Shown piece after piece: positions 35,114 through 47,163 of a stretch of DNA of 64,000 nt. This DNA is from Plasmopara viticola. Taxonomy: Eukaryota > Oomycota > Peronosporomycetes > Peronosporales > Peronosporaceae. How positions within the stretch are numbered: position 1 is the first letter of the stretch; each line of letters begins with the position of its first letter. The translations under genes were made by a program, and so were the position numbers. The notes under the pieces were generated by a model. The model had not been told where the DNA came from. It searched no databases and saw nothing but the letters and a program-made list of their open reading frames with translations. The DNA lies in NCBI GenBank assembly GCA_001695595.3, contig MBPM02000090.1, positions 219,523 to 283,522 of the forward strand, given 5' to 3'.

Positions 35114-37444
35114 ATGTCCTACTCTTTGGAAATGCCACGTTTACGACTTTACAAGACAGCTGTCTCGCTTTGCTCTGGAGATGATCCAGCGCGCACACCG
35201 TGTAGCATTTGCTTGGAAACTGCAGCATTGATGCCACGCTCAGCTCGCGCAACGAACGAAGAGAGAAGACAGCCCCTTTTCAAGCCATCTCGTTTCCAGT
35301 CACAACGCTCCATCGATCCATTCCCAATTACGAAATCGATCGCGACAATGGGATTGAACGGAATTTCGATGTTGATCCGATTGCAGTGGCAGCAACTGCG
35401 CAGCGCACTTGACGTCAAGGGGCACGAGCACCGTGTGCAACAGCGATTGAAAAAGAAGGAGGCAAAGCAACAGCGCAAAGCGGCGCGCCGAGCGGTACGG
35501 GAAGCTCGCCGTGCACAGCGCAAGGGGCGAAATAATGAGGCTACTTCATTGTCAAGTGGGGGGAAACAATCGAAAAAGGGCTCGAAGACCAACAACAAGA
35601 CTTGGGGGCGTTCTACTGAGGCCCTGACAGCAATCGATCCGCCTGGGTTCTCCAAGAGTGACACAAGTATGAGGCGACGAGACGCTTTGCAAGACACAAG
35701 ACCAGTTGGCGCTGTGTATGACGCGTCTGCAGCGTCCATAATGACCGACGACTATGTCACCGCCGCACCTAAGACTGAGACGCAGGTGGATCACAAGCAA
35801 CGCATGTTTTACGACTCGATGGGTGGGTACAGTACTGTGGATGAGGACGAGGACGAAGTGCACGAGGTGCGAGCACGTGGTCGAGCGAATGAAGCCAAGC
35901 AGCGGGACACGACGATCTCGCACACAGCATATCCTACGCTGCACGAAGTCTGGCAACAAGACAGCGGCAAGAGTGCCAGTCCAAATGTGTCTCCACTACC
36001 TTTCTCAAAGAAAACAAGAGCAAGGACTTTTGGAAGCTCGTTTGAGTTGGTTAAGACGAAATTTAATGGCAATTCGGCCGATTCGATGGACTTTCGGAGA
36101 TACAGCACCGTTAATGTTAAAGCTAGGCCGTGCAATACACATGTCGTCCCCAACGAGTTTCGTGCACCTTCACATTCTTGTTCTGAAGTAGAAGAGCAAC
36201 TGAAGACGATAGATGGTTTCCATCCAATCATCGCTTCTTCTTGGAGCAAGAAAAAAGTCGGATTGAGTATTGCCGACAAAGTGGAGGTTGTCTCTGACGT
36301 TGACGTATTCAATCCGGTCGAATCAACCGCTAAGAAGCACTCAAACGGTTTAAATAACAATGACAAGAAGCTGCCATCGCCTACGTGTGGTGATTTTTCT
36401 AGCAAGAAAGAAAATGAGGCGATTGAGCCACTACATCAGGATGATAAAGGAAGAACGCTCGACACCAAAGTGAACGATGGACCAAGTCTTGTCGAGGTCG
36501 TGACAAAAGCAGTAGACACGACGATTTTCGAGTCTGTCGTAGTGATTACAAACGAGATAATTGCCGACGATTCTATCGAACTAGATGAAGACACAATCTG
36601 CAGGCCGCAGCCCATCCAGACGTGCCCAAACTCGACTCCTTTTCCCCCAAAAACCATCAACGAGTATGCCAGCTCTCTTCACAAAAGTCTCCGCGCTCGT
36701 GAACACCGTTACCACGTGACTGAAGACATATTTGCCAAGCAGCAAAGCGTGCGCCCCCAAATGCGTGCAGTTCTTGTCGATTGGCTGGTTGAAGTGCACC
36801 AGCGTTTCGAACTGGAGCCGCAAACGCTTTTTCTGACAGTCAATTACATTGACCGGTATCTGGCGCAAACGTCAGTCAAGTCACAGCGTTTTCAACTTGT
36901 TGGGGTCGCAGCCTTGTTGATTGCATCCAAGTTTGAGGAAATTTACCCTTGCGATATGGACGATCTCCTCTACATTTGCGAGCGACCTTACGCCAAAGCT
37001 GATCTAGTGGACTGTGAACGGCATTTGCTCAATCTATTCCAGTTTAATCTAGCAGTGCCGAGTGTCAGCAGCTTTCTCACCTACTACTTGGCGCATTTGG
37101 AAGAGGCTGACGACCTCATTAAGCAGCTGGCTAGCTATTTCGCTGAATTTTCCTTGCTGGACTTTGCTTTTGGGGCCACGTACGAACCTTCCATCATTGC
37201 GAGTTCGTGCTTGCTAGCAGCAGTGTGCTACGTCGAGTGTGAACCACCAGGTCTGGTTTGGAACTCTCGCCTCGTTGAGCTCACTCGCTACTCAGCAGAC
37301 GCCCTTGTGCCGTGTACGCGAGCACTGTGGTCGCTTTGGAGTCAACCGTGTGAATTGATGGCCGTTGAGACGAAATACAGCGCCAAAGAGTTTGGCGAAG
37401 TCGCGCATTTACCACTGGAGGACCTAGCAGTGCTGTTAAAATGA
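35114..37444 (+). CDS. mitotic (A/B-type) cyclin with long N-terminal extension
   Basis: A 776-residue single-exon protein. The cyclin box begins near residue 520 (INEYASSLHKSLRARE) and contains MRAVLVDWLVEVHQRF at 550-565, LFLTVNYIDRYLA and LIASKFEEIYPCD, the hallmark of mitotic cyclins; the C-terminal cyclin fold (VPSVSSFLTYYLAH onward) follows. It would bind and activate a CDK at G2/M. The ~520-residue N-terminus is disordered, with a basic Lys/Arg/Ala/Gln-rich segment near 110-150. A KEN degron sits at 432-434 and RxxL-type sequences occur earlier, consistent with APC/C control, although no perfect D-box is seen. The N-terminus is much longer than in typical cyclin B (~100-150 residues), so a later start (for example the ATG encoding MGLNGISML) is possible. 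Confidence 0.9.
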   Translation: MSYSLEMPRLRLYKTAVSLCSGDDPARTPCSICLETAALMPRSARATNEERRQPLFKPSRFQSQRSIDPFPITKSIATMGLNGISMLIRLQWQQLRSALDVKGHEHRVQQRLKKKEAKQQRKAARRAVREARRAQRKGRNNEATSLSSGGKQSKKGSKTNNKTWGRSTEALTAIDPPGFSKSDTSMRRRDALQDTRPVGAVYDASAASIMTDDYVTAAPKTETQVDHKQRMFYDSMGGYSTVDEDEDEVHEVRARGRANEAKQRDTTISHTAYPTLHEVWQQDSGKSASPNVSPLPFSKKTRARTFGSSFELVKTKFNGNSADSMDFRRYSTVNVKARPCNTHVVPNEFRAPSHSCSEVEEQLKTIDGFHPIIASSWSKKKVGLSIADKVEVVSDVDVFNPVESTAKKHSNGLNNNDKKLPSPTCGDFSSKKENEAIEPLHQDDKGRTLDTKVNDGPSLVEVVTKAVDTTIFESVVVITNEIIADDSIELDEDTICRPQPIQTCPNSTPFPPKTINEYASSLHKSLRAREHRYHVTEDIFAKQQSVRPQMRAVLVDWLVEVHQRFELEPQTLFLTVNYIDRYLAQTSVKSQRFQLVGVAALLIASKFEEIYPCDMDDLLYICERPYAKADLVDCERHLLNLFQFNLAVPSVSSFLTYYLAHLEEADDLIKQLASYFAEFSLLDFAFGATYEPSIIASSCLLAAVCYVECEPPGLVWNSRLVELTRYSADALVPCTRALWSLWSQPCELMAVETKYSAKEFGEVAHLPLEDLAVLLK

Positions 37445-37599
37445 CTTGTTTCGGTCACCTTTGATAGATAATGTACAGATATATATATATACAGAGATTC
37501 TGCATTAATACACTCCACATGCATATTTCTTTGACCCGTCAGGGATAAATTTCAGAAATTTATTGACCCTATATGTGTAAACTAGCAAATTACGTTTTA

Positions 37600-39250
37600 C
37601 TACCCCCGCTAACATTCCACGACTGAGTCAAATTAACGCCTTGGTGAATGCGTCCACGACCATTTGGTCTGTTGAATTGTTTTCGAGTCGAGCTCTTCCT
37701 TTTCGCGTGAGGATTGGTACTTAATGTTGCTATGCTTGGCCAGGAAGTGGTACACGAGACTTTAGGCTTGCGCGATGCATTCTTGGCTGGCTTTTCAATT
37801 AATGTCGCACCACTCCTGTCGTAATTCAGATCCTATAGAAGGCGACCCAGCCAGATCGCTTTTGAAGTCACATTGCAGAGATCTATGCACTTCGCCTTCG
37901 TGGTGGATGTCACATACGTTTGCTGACCCTTGAAATTCCACGATACCGCGCTTTAATTAAGAAATCGTAGCCAATAGTCGAGCGCCGCGGCTTCAGTCTA
38001 ACCGCCCAGTTCGCGTCCTTAAAAACGATAGGCCTTTTTGCTCGTCGCCAAACACGATCCCGAGATATTGAGCCGCCTTAATATACGTAAACACTTCGCA
38101 GCCACCTGGTGAGACTTGCTTTGACGCTCGTCATACTAGACTATTGACGCAAAATTTGAACGCGTGCATGTAGCGACAAATTCACAGCTCCAACCAGCCC
38201 AAGATTCGGAATCTCGGGCACGAATATCTTGTTTTAGACCATCTTCGCAAACTTTAAGTTGCTGTCCGCCGACGTGTGCACAGTCTTGCCGTCTTGCACG
38301 CCAAATCGTTTCCCGAGACGCTTAATGTACGCTCGCTGGTCATCAATTTACACCGCATGCGTTACTTTTTTTTTCGAAGGAGTACTTCAGCTCACCGAGC
38401 TTCTTTATGCTGACAAAAACGCAGATTTAAGAGCTTGCTTGGTTTCGGCGGTTTGAGTCTTGGCCTTGCTGGGGAGTATCGAGTCGTCCACGCATCCTTT
38501 CTTCGCTGCTAGACAGGCAAATGTAGTCGCAAAGGACCGCCGCTTGAAAACTTGGCTTTTTACCTGTCAATAAAGCAATGCTAAACTGCTTGCTTGATTC
38601 CATCGAGCATCCTGGTGAGCGGATATTTTTTCGTCTTGTTGGCCTAGTCCTCGAAGTTATCCGGCGAATCCAGGTTGTCAGCTTTTTCATAGAAATATTA
38701 CGTGCTTACATCAACAGTGCAAACACTCAACTCTTCAGCAGCCGCGATCGCCAATACTGACTCCTTGCACGCCATTCGAGTAGAGGGATCAAGGCAGTCG
38801 ACGCGTGGGCGCTCTATAAACTTCGTCGCCACCAGTCTCTTTTTCGAACCTTGGCAATTTCGCTGCTTGCGCAGGCAGCGACATTGTCAAGATTAAAAGA
38901 TGGAATTGGTGGCCTTGATCTGAAAGACCCACTTGCAGCCAAGTGCTTTCTTTTCCGAAAGCATGTCCCATGTCTGTGGCCTTCAAGCACGCTCATCGTG
39001 CTGTCCACCGCGCGCAGCCACTGCTTTTTGTGCTATCTCTTAAATACTGCGTCAAAGGATGCCGCACGCTCGCTGTCGTCTTCCTCCGTGTTAACAATAA
39101 AACTTGAGCCAAAGCTGCTTTTAGAGTCGTCTAGGCTTGTCGAAGAATTAGGAACTTGTGCTTGTAGTGCATTACTGTACCTGCGCGAGTAGAACGTACA
39201 TCGGAACCTTCTTAAAGTTCTGGAAAGGACCATTATACTTGGTCGCATCT
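37600..39250 (-). pseudogene. Ty1/copia pol relic (RT and RNase H), multiple frameshifts
   Basis: On the minus strand, successive short frames follow copia pol order. From 39250 comes a Ser/Asp-rich linker, then KKQWLRAVDSTMSVLE (38960-39030; the copia block is normally QW..A...E...L), then TRMACKESVLAIAAAEELSVCTVDVST (38700-38800), matching the RT segment with an alternate L-A-A-...-DV-TAF. RNase H follows: IVFKDANWA (38003-38030) and RRSTIGYDFLI, the copia D-A-D-W and R-S-T-S/T-G-Y block, then a block resembling K-TSKAIWLGRL near 37840. The frame changes several times and stops interrupt it, so it is an old inactive copy. LTRs were not identified. Confidence 0.7.
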
Positions 39251-40246
39251 ATCAAACGGTCTTCTTGCGCTACTTGAGAGACTTTCAATTAGCCTGAGGA
39301 GGTGGCTACCACTGCAATGCAGCTACGTCTGTCAGAGTAGTCTATGCTCTCGGGTTTAAACAGCACACAGGCTTCATTCACTCCGGCAGTAGTGCTTGGT
39401 GCGGGTATGAAGAGAATAAAAATTTTAAAACCCATTATAATGAATTGACGAGATTAAAAAGGCGACTAAAGTGGCCATGATCAATAATGATCAGTGCGCA
39501 TTTGCTCATACTGTCTTTCCTAGGAGGCGGGGTACCTGTGTGGTTCACGGCCTGGAAACCCGTCGAGAAGCAATTGAGAGTGTTCGAAGCAATTGAGCAT
39601 TCACATTTTTTCATCTCCACCACCACTTGTATGCACTTGTTGTAGCACAACTTAACAAATATGTTTATGATTTAATGGGACTGACGAATTCTATTAGTGA
39701 TGCATCACTTCACTAATTCAACAAGAACAAATTTATTTGGAAGTGCAGGGGTAGCCACACCTTGCACAGATTTTTTTGTAAAGCCGCCTGTGGACAGATG
39801 TGGGCAGATACCAGTATTCCAGACATGGCTACCTTGGACCGCCAGCCTCGGTCTACGCGAACCGACTGATGGCATGAGTCGCAGTGAACCGCCACTTCCT
39901 AATAGTCGCTCTGGAGGAATGGGCATAAGAAACGGTAATACACTACTGCATTTGCATTGAACAGCACAAGCGACTACACCGCCACGATGGAAGAAGAGTT
40001 ATAAATTAGCTCTCACTACAAACGGGATCGTCCCTCCGCAGTGCCAAGTCGAGGCAGACTAGCACTGGCTGTGGTGCTTGTGGGTTTGCTAACTCGGGTG
40101 GGGTCCGTATGGACTTAAGTTCTGCAGAGGACAGCAGCACCTGCTTTTATGGCTGCGACAGCAAGAGTGTATAACCCGTGTTTAACTCGAGTGGGTTGGA
40201 CCTTCATCTTGCTCAAGGGCGTTGAAGGGACGCTGACAGAACCCGT
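39251..40246. other. intergenic, no gene recognised
   Basis: The open frame at 39697-39960 (87 codons) has no recognisable family. The region lies between copia and gypsy relics and is probably degraded retroelement DNA. Confidence 0.35.
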
Positions 40247-40560
40247 ATGCTAAAAGCCACAGAAACGCCAAATATTAGTAGAAAGGTGCGCTCTACTAAG
40301 AAAGAGTCACGTCCCCACTATTGGTGTATAATTCATAAAGATCGTATGGGTAAGACCAATAAAAGCTTAAAAGCTCTCGAGGGAGATACCAGAACGAGCA
40401 GTATTCTGGTCGTACACGCAAATGCTCGAGGTTACGAGTGATTATCCGAGTCTCGGTAGACTCCGGCGCTATAAAAACCTTTGCTTGTCAACAAGCAATA
40501 GCTATATTCCAAGGAAAGGTGACCATTTCTTCAAAAAAGCAAAAAACGAGTCGGTTTTGG
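40247..40560 (+). pseudogene. gypsy protease-region relic
   Basis: A 64-codon frame from 40247 ends at 40441. One frame over, 40430-40515 reads IIRVSVDSGAIKTFACQQA. The VDSGA at 40456-40470 is the aspartic-protease active-site motif of Ty3/gypsy elements, normally followed by S-x-N-F. The frame change and loss of flanking pol show a fragment. The call rests mainly on this one motif. Confidence 0.45.
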
Positions 40561-43500
40561 CTTAACTAGCTAAAGATACGTCTTTGTACCTCCATACATT
40601 TGACCTGGCTGAGATCTTTCAAATAAAGTTAACAATTCTTGTCCTTTACATACACTCAATTTTCTTCATTGTATGGCTTAAAAGACAGAAGCCTCAATGC
40701 AGTTTTTCCTGCAGAAAGTATGGGAGATCCAAGCATCCAAATTAAATATAAGAGGTATCGAAAGTACTGAGATTTGGGCTTTAAAATGTCTTCAAGACCT
40801 AGTAAAATGTAGCCAAGACTCTTGGCTGCTACCAAAAAAGCTATAGATATGTATGTAGCATGTATTTCCATAGGGATAACATAGCGCCTCCGACTGCCGG
40901 TAGCAAACTCCCGCTAGCGAGTAGCATAAATCCACGAGTCAATACAGGTGACGGAGTTATACCAATTTACCACCAACAGCAAGCTGCTATCTTAAAATGG
41001 CAGGAGCATAGCTTCGCAAGAAAAGAGTAGTAGATCCGTTAAACATACGAATAACGCCAATCATATCCGCAGCGGTTAATGACAGTTGTCGTTGCGACAC
41101 GGTAGACGCGCTCCTATTGAAGGCATAGCCGAGTCATTGGCCCTCAAAGAGCTAGAAATTAAACCGTTTTATTCTTTTTCAGAATATATGAGTTGAGGTG
41201 CAGCATAAGATTACGATGAGGCTGGTCCAAAGCATCCTAGTCTTAAATGAAAGATAAGTATGTGTTTTTCAAAAGGGGTCTTACCTCTGTATCGCCACAT
41301 CTTTGTATACAAGCAAATTAAATATAGCGACGACATCAGCTCTTTGAGGTTCAGTAACTCTGGCACCTCCCGAAGTGCCTCCAAACGGAGTCCACCTGCT
41401 GCAATGAGGCTCCACAAACTCAGAGTATGTCACACAAGCAAAAATCTGTAATGTCACGTGATGTTCTAATCATTGTTAAGAAGACAGTATCAAGATCAAC
41501 GAGATAACATAAAAGCACCGTGTTGTGCAATGGCCACTGCTTGATGCATATTAGTAAGAATTTTGAAAATTGCAGGATTTTACCTCTCAGGGGTATATAG
41601 ATAATATTTATAAAGGGCCGAGCTCACAAACACTGATATAAGAGCTACATAAAGTCTTGGCTATAAGACTAATACCATTAACTGGATCAGGCAGATAGCG
41701 ATGCAATTTGTGCTGACTGTATGTGTAGAGCGAAGATCAAAAGCCTAGACTTGCCCTTTTTTTAAGCAAAAAGCTGCGGCAGCTCTACTACACCTAGTAT
41801 GTCGTTTATCAACAACTACGTCATTATCGCCCATTTAAATCAAGGCATGGAAGACAGGCTGAACAAGCAGATAGCTCAAAGGGATGCAATCTTTGAATAC
41901 GCCAGAGCTCGAAACGGTTAGTGTGCGTCCGAAGACGCACTTGTGTGCAGATACTCTGCTCGCTCACGATGAGCGCTAGAGTCCTTAACAAAAAATGGTG
42001 CAATTTTCGTTTTAGTCGGACGGAGAAAGGAAGAGATAGTGCTAGCCATCTCGAAGCTCGGGTAAAACACAAAGTTGATCAGTAATGTGAAATGCCTTCA
42101 TTGGAGCGGCGCTCCTTAAGCAATCCTTTTCCAACATATGCGTTATTCACCTCCTTGCATACCGCTAGCTTAGGGAGAGTATAATCGCATTCGTCCAGAT
42201 TCAAAAGCTCTACTGGCTGAAATAACCAACAGCTCTTACTCAAAAAAGGTGAAAGTCATTATCGTTAAGAATGGACTGCGCATGGACCCGACCCAAACGG
42301 GAGTGATCCGTATACCTTTTAAAAGGACGTTGAAGTTGCGATGAATGCTAAGGATAGCAGACTTGCAGGACTAAGAGACCACCGGAAGGATGAAAGGATA
42401 CAATTCTATAAGCAGCATAATAGTGTGTGAACATTAGTCGATGTGTCATGCACTACCTAAAAGACCTTCGAGCTTTTATGGATCCGACGAGGCAGTTGCA
42501 TTCAAAGCTTTTTCTACGAAGCAGCTGAAATGCAACAAGGCGCTTAAGCAAATTGATCAAAGTTTATGCTCACGAGCTCAGAAAGCACAGATTTCAGTAG
42601 CCGAAGAAACCTTTAGGTTTGCATCTCTAACAGAAAGGAAGAACAAACCTAGTTGTACAAATTAAGTAGATAAGAGCGGCCTCTTTAGAAGTCTTATCAC
42701 GGACGATCGCCTGCGCGTGGCATATGCGCACTTCTGTCAATAAGAACGAGCTTAAAACAGAGCACTATCCGTAGAACGTTTCATCTGAGTGCTTGTAATA
42801 TGAGAGCACTTTAAGAGCGCTTTTTCTTTGGACAAGCTTTGAGCTCTGGGAGTGCCAACACTTGAGGTGATATTGTGCAAGAAAAATACGATACATTCTA
42901 GCGCTATGAGCTTCATCGATAATGATAAGCCATGTTTGATCGAGTCAAGAGAACTGCGTTATTAGACGGCCTGCACTTATCGTATTGAACTGTAGGACAA
43001 TGAAAAAGACAATTAAGAGCGCTCTTCATAGGCGGTCCATCTTCGGGCAGAATTGATCTGTCAATTTTGTGCAAATGAACTCTTCTGGACTTTTAAGATT
43101 AAAAATAACTGTGTGTAAAAGTAAAGCTTTTCATCAGTACAGAGTCATTTCTTGCCCTTAATTCTGACTTGCTTGACATGATCGCACGCGTGAAGCGGCC
43201 TGAAACGCACAAGCGCAGATCAATCAAACGAACAAAGTCATACTTATCAATCTTTTTTAAAGAAGCTATTGACGAATATATATATAAAAATGTACCTAAG
43301 CAAAAGTCCGTTATGATAAAATTTTGTGTGACCAGATCGTTTAATTTGCCGAGGACTTATGGCAAGACAAAGCTCTCCTACAGCTTGTTACAAGGCGTGC
43401 AAACCACCGTGAGGGGCATATGAGGCTTTTGCATACCAAACTAAGTGTGCTATACCTTCATACTTCCTAATAGCCTATACTCTTCGTTACGGGTGTATAT

Positions 43501-44941
43501 GCAAGTACTGCTGTAATTTTTTATCCCAACAATATAAGCAGCCTCTAATATTGCGTATACTTCTCCAGGCTATCTACCATAGTAGCCAAATGCGCAACGG
43601 TATGTAAACACATCCCGTCAAAGCCCTGTCAAGCGGAAAATATGACTGGTCGGTTGCAAAGACACCTGAGACAACTTTGGGGTCGTGAGAATTAGATAAT
43701 TTTCCTTCAACGCCATCTTCGTGGCAGAGAATATTAAAGTCCTTAAATCCACTTCCTTTTGCGGCTGCGAGAAACATTCACGACAGAGTCTAGCTTCGAA
43801 GTGGTGTCAATAAGGGATCGCGAGCTTTTAAAAGCCGAGGATGCGAATTGAAGTGTAACTCGTGGCGATGAAGGGAAATTCATCTATCCAAACAATTATG
43901 AGAGATTGGGGCTCAATTTGGTTTTGCGTACGTATTATGAAAGACGAAGCACTAAGGCCACGAGTAATCTCATTCTGAGGTATCTGGTTATTGCTATGAA
44001 AGTAGTGCTCATGTAAGCATGATGTTGTGGCTCGTACGCTGTAAAATGATTTTTGGTGGCGAGTCTTAATCCGAGCAAACTTGTAATATTATATTGCTCC
44101 ACTTGCACATCGGCTTTTGCAACAAAAGCGCTCTGGGGCGCTATACTTAGCGCTTAAAAAACATTTCGTCATTTTCCAAATTAAAAAAAAAAACATACGC
44201 TTTGCCGGCACCGCGCATCCGCTCTTTTAAGCCGCTAAACGATTATAATGGGAATTTTGGGAGACAACTTTCTGGATCTAAGAGCCGCCCATGCCTCACG
44301 TTGTTTGATCGCCGATCAATTCCTTATGCATCTATAATTCCCTCTCAATTGGCCACTATCGGCTCCTTGAGCGTGAACTTATAACCGCGAGTATTGAATT
44401 TAAGCAAGAGTCATATCACTGTATATAGGAGATGACGTCACTACATCGTGCGGGCCAGTGATTAATTAAGGCAGACAGATACTTTATTAACTGGTTCAAA
44501 TCAAAAGCTTGGTATAGTGAGTCTAGCATGTTATACGAGCTGCAAAATCAAGGACCGAAAGCTATGTTGTATATAAGCTTCTACCTCTCTTTGCACATAT
44601 CGAACGGGGCTGGCATGAATTTGCTCATTGAAGTAAGTTCAGAATTTAGGCTATCGCAAGCCACGCGCCAGCACTAAGTTGTCTCTAGCGCAGGCTATCT
44701 GATCCACTAGATGGCCTTTCTCGGTCAGTAAAAGGCGTTCACTTAATTCCTGGGGGCGAATTATCACTTTTGGGTAAGTAGCCCGCCTTAATTAGGGGTA
44801 CTGGTTTCGGTCAACGCCACACGAATTAGGGGCTAGACTTTATAATACGGGTTTATCGATGCAGCCTCCTCAGCCTCAGAGTCTCCCACCGCCTCCCATT
44901 CTTCTAGTCATTCGCTATCCAATCCAATCAGCCCTATTGCC
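40561..44941. other. long gene-poor region
   Basis: About 4.4 kb without a recognisable gene. Frames of 60-85 codons occur on both strands (for example 41824-42072 minus and 43169-43423 plus), but composition and lack of family match argue against coding. The last ~200 bp before 44942 is the likely promoter/5'UTR of the phosphate carrier and is notably pyrimidine-rich (cctcctcagcctcagagtct). Confidence 0.4.
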
Positions 44942-45979
44942 ATGAGCGCCTTCTTTCCAAGCATCGCGTCGCTAAACCCAAGTGCTCCCACGTCCACCAC
45001 TCGCAAGGTTCGCCCTACCTCGGTCCTAGCCACCTCGGCTGCTCAGTGGGACGCGCGTCTCTCACACGACCCCATTCACGACAACGCTTACTATGGCAAG
45101 TGCATGATTGGCGGTATCCTTTCTTGTGGGCTTACGCACACGGGCATTACCCCTTTGGATGTGGTCAAGTGCAATATGCAGGTAAACCCAACTAAGTATA
45201 GCGGCTTGCTGCCTGGCCTCAAGACGATTGCGTCAGAGGAGGGTGTCGGCGCATTGTGTAAGGGGTGGGCTCCTACAGCCATCGGTTATTCCGCTCAAGG
45301 ATTGTGCAAGTTCGGCTTTTACGAGTTTTTTAAAGACTTTTACAGTAGTATTGCAGGTGAAGAAAATGCCTACAAGTATCGAGGCGCTATCTATCTAGCT
45401 GGCTCAGCCTCGGCTGAATTCTTTGCCGACATGGCTCTGTGTCCCATGGAGATGGTCAAGGTGAAGGTGCAGACCTCACCTGCGGGAACTTTCCCTGTGG
45501 ATTTTGGTGCCGCTGTGACCGCAATGAGAGCGAACTCGGCCGAAACTCGCTTCCCGTTCGGATCGCTGGTGCCCCTATGGTCTCGTCAAATCCCGTACAC
45601 GATGGCTAAATTCTTTTTTTTCGAGAAGGTGGTGGAAGCTTTCTACACTTATGTTTTCACGGAACCAAAAAGCTCGTACCCTAAAAGCACGCAGCTTGGT
45701 GTTACTTTTGCTTCAGGCTACCTGGCTGGTGTCATTTGTGCCATTGTTTCACACCCAGCTGACTCGGTTGTGTCGCTCATGGGCAAGGCCGAAAATAAGG
45801 GCAAGGGATTCGGCCAGATCGCCAGCGAGACTGGTTTGGTCAATCTGGCCACGAAGGGGTTGGGCACCCGTATTATTATGATCGGTACGCTGACTGGTGC
45901 GCAATGGTGGATTTACGACACGTTTAAGACGGTCATGGGCATGGGCACGAGTGGTGGTGCTGCCCCGAAGAAGCACTAA
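44942..45979 (+). CDS. SLC25A3: mitochondrial phosphate carrier protein
   Basis: A 345-residue single-exon member of the SLC25 family. Three ~100-residue repeats each carry the carrier signature: PLDVVK at 71-76, PMEMVK at 168-173 and PADSVV at 272-277, the last with the basic residue lost, as is usual in phosphate carriers. The CNMQVNP..Y segment after the first signature is typical of phosphate carriers. A ~45-residue Ser/Thr/Pro-rich N-terminus precedes the first helix. It imports phosphate with protons across the inner mitochondrial membrane for ATP synthesis. The start is the ATG at 44942 after a pyrimidine-rich leader. Length and repeat spacing match the family. Confidence 0.96.
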   Translation: MSAFFPSIASLNPSAPTSTTRKVRPTSVLATSAAQWDARLSHDPIHDNAYYGKCMIGGILSCGLTHTGITPLDVVKCNMQVNPTKYSGLLPGLKTIASEEGVGALCKGWAPTAIGYSAQGLCKFGFYEFFKDFYSSIAGEENAYKYRGAIYLAGSASAEFFADMALCPMEMVKVKVQTSPAGTFPVDFGAAVTAMRANSAETRFPFGSLVPLWSRQIPYTMAKFFFFEKVVEAFYTYVFTEPKSSYPKSTQLGVTFASGYLAGVICAIVSHPADSVVSLMGKAENKGKGFGQIASETGLVNLATKGLGTRIIMIGTLTGAQWWIYDTFKTVMGMGTSGGAAPKKH

Positions 45980-47163
45980 GAACGCGTCTATCCGCCCGCA
46001 TATAAACGATTCATTTGTTACAGAATCTTTTTCTAGCAGAGAAAATTGCAGGATGATGAAGCAGGCTCTTTTATCGTCTGAGCAAGCAGCCTGAAGAATA
46101 AGTGACGTGATGAATCGAAGACATGTGAATGCAAGTTTACAATATGCAACAGAAAGAAGAAGATGGACCTTAAACCTCTTACTTTAAACATTCATTCCCA
46201 ATGGTGTTTGTATCTCATTTTCATTTTCTTGCATCTCAAACACGATAAAATCACGATCTCTGAGATCGCGTAGAACGAAGCGCGATTGTGTTAGCTATTG
46301 TCACCGCCAAATGAAACGTCGCAGTTATTATTCATCTGCACCTCATGTTATTTGTTCTACGAAAAGAAAAGAGTGTGCACAGCCATCACAACGAGCACCC
46401 CGGCAACGTATGGACTCTTGCGCTCCCCAACACGTGAGGCCTTCCAACAAAGACCACCCAGACCTTCGTGCTTGCCTGGAAGCTGGCCTCGGTCAAAAAG
46501 CGTAGGAAATTTCATTTTAATGTACGTGCAAGTGCAAATGAAGAGTAGAATAACAGTAAGAAGTCCTTGAAGACTGAAAAGGGCCGACTACATTAAAGGC
46601 AAAGCAACACATGTCAGTCCTCAATAAGGTTAAGGTCGAGCGGGTGCCTTACCATTTGCTTTCAATTAAGGAATGAATGTATTCCTTTTAAAAGATTTTG
46701 ATTGATTTTAATTCCATGCTCGTAATCGTACTTAATATGTATGTCTCTCATTAATTGTGGCAATTGCGGTAACAGTACGCCATCAACTATCACAGCTTGA
46801 TTTTATTTTTAAGTTTACTTTGTAAGCTAAACTATCAAACCTCATCCCAAGATTAAGGACCGCTTACATTGCAGAGACTTTGTAAGGAGACTACACTTCT
46901 TTAAGAATGAAGGCAATTAGCTTGACTGCAGATGAAGCTGTATGCACCAGCCTATTGGTAGCAATGAATGTCGGATTTTCTATTTATTTTTTTCGATACC
47001 CGAACCACCAGAACTTGAGTGGTTAGGGCTTTAAGGGCATTGGGGGAGGCGACGTAATACGCAGAGGTTAATCGTGTGAGGTCGAGGTTTTATATGCCTA
47101 AGGGGAGCGACCCGCCGCCTCACACGCACACAGCCATTTAGACTAAAGTGGCAGTCGAACACG
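45980..47163. other. intergenic, no gene recognised
   Basis: Spacer between the two same-strand mitochondrial genes. Only short overlapping frames near 46.3-46.6 kb. Nothing is recognisable. Confidence 0.4.

Noticed and set aside
35149..36405. Long minus-strand frames opposite the cyclin N-terminus
   Set aside because: They are shadows of the codon bias of the cyclin gene on the plus strand.
39697..39960. 87-codon plus-strand ORF
   Set aside because: Overlapping open frames of similar length exist on the other strand and no homologous feature is visible.
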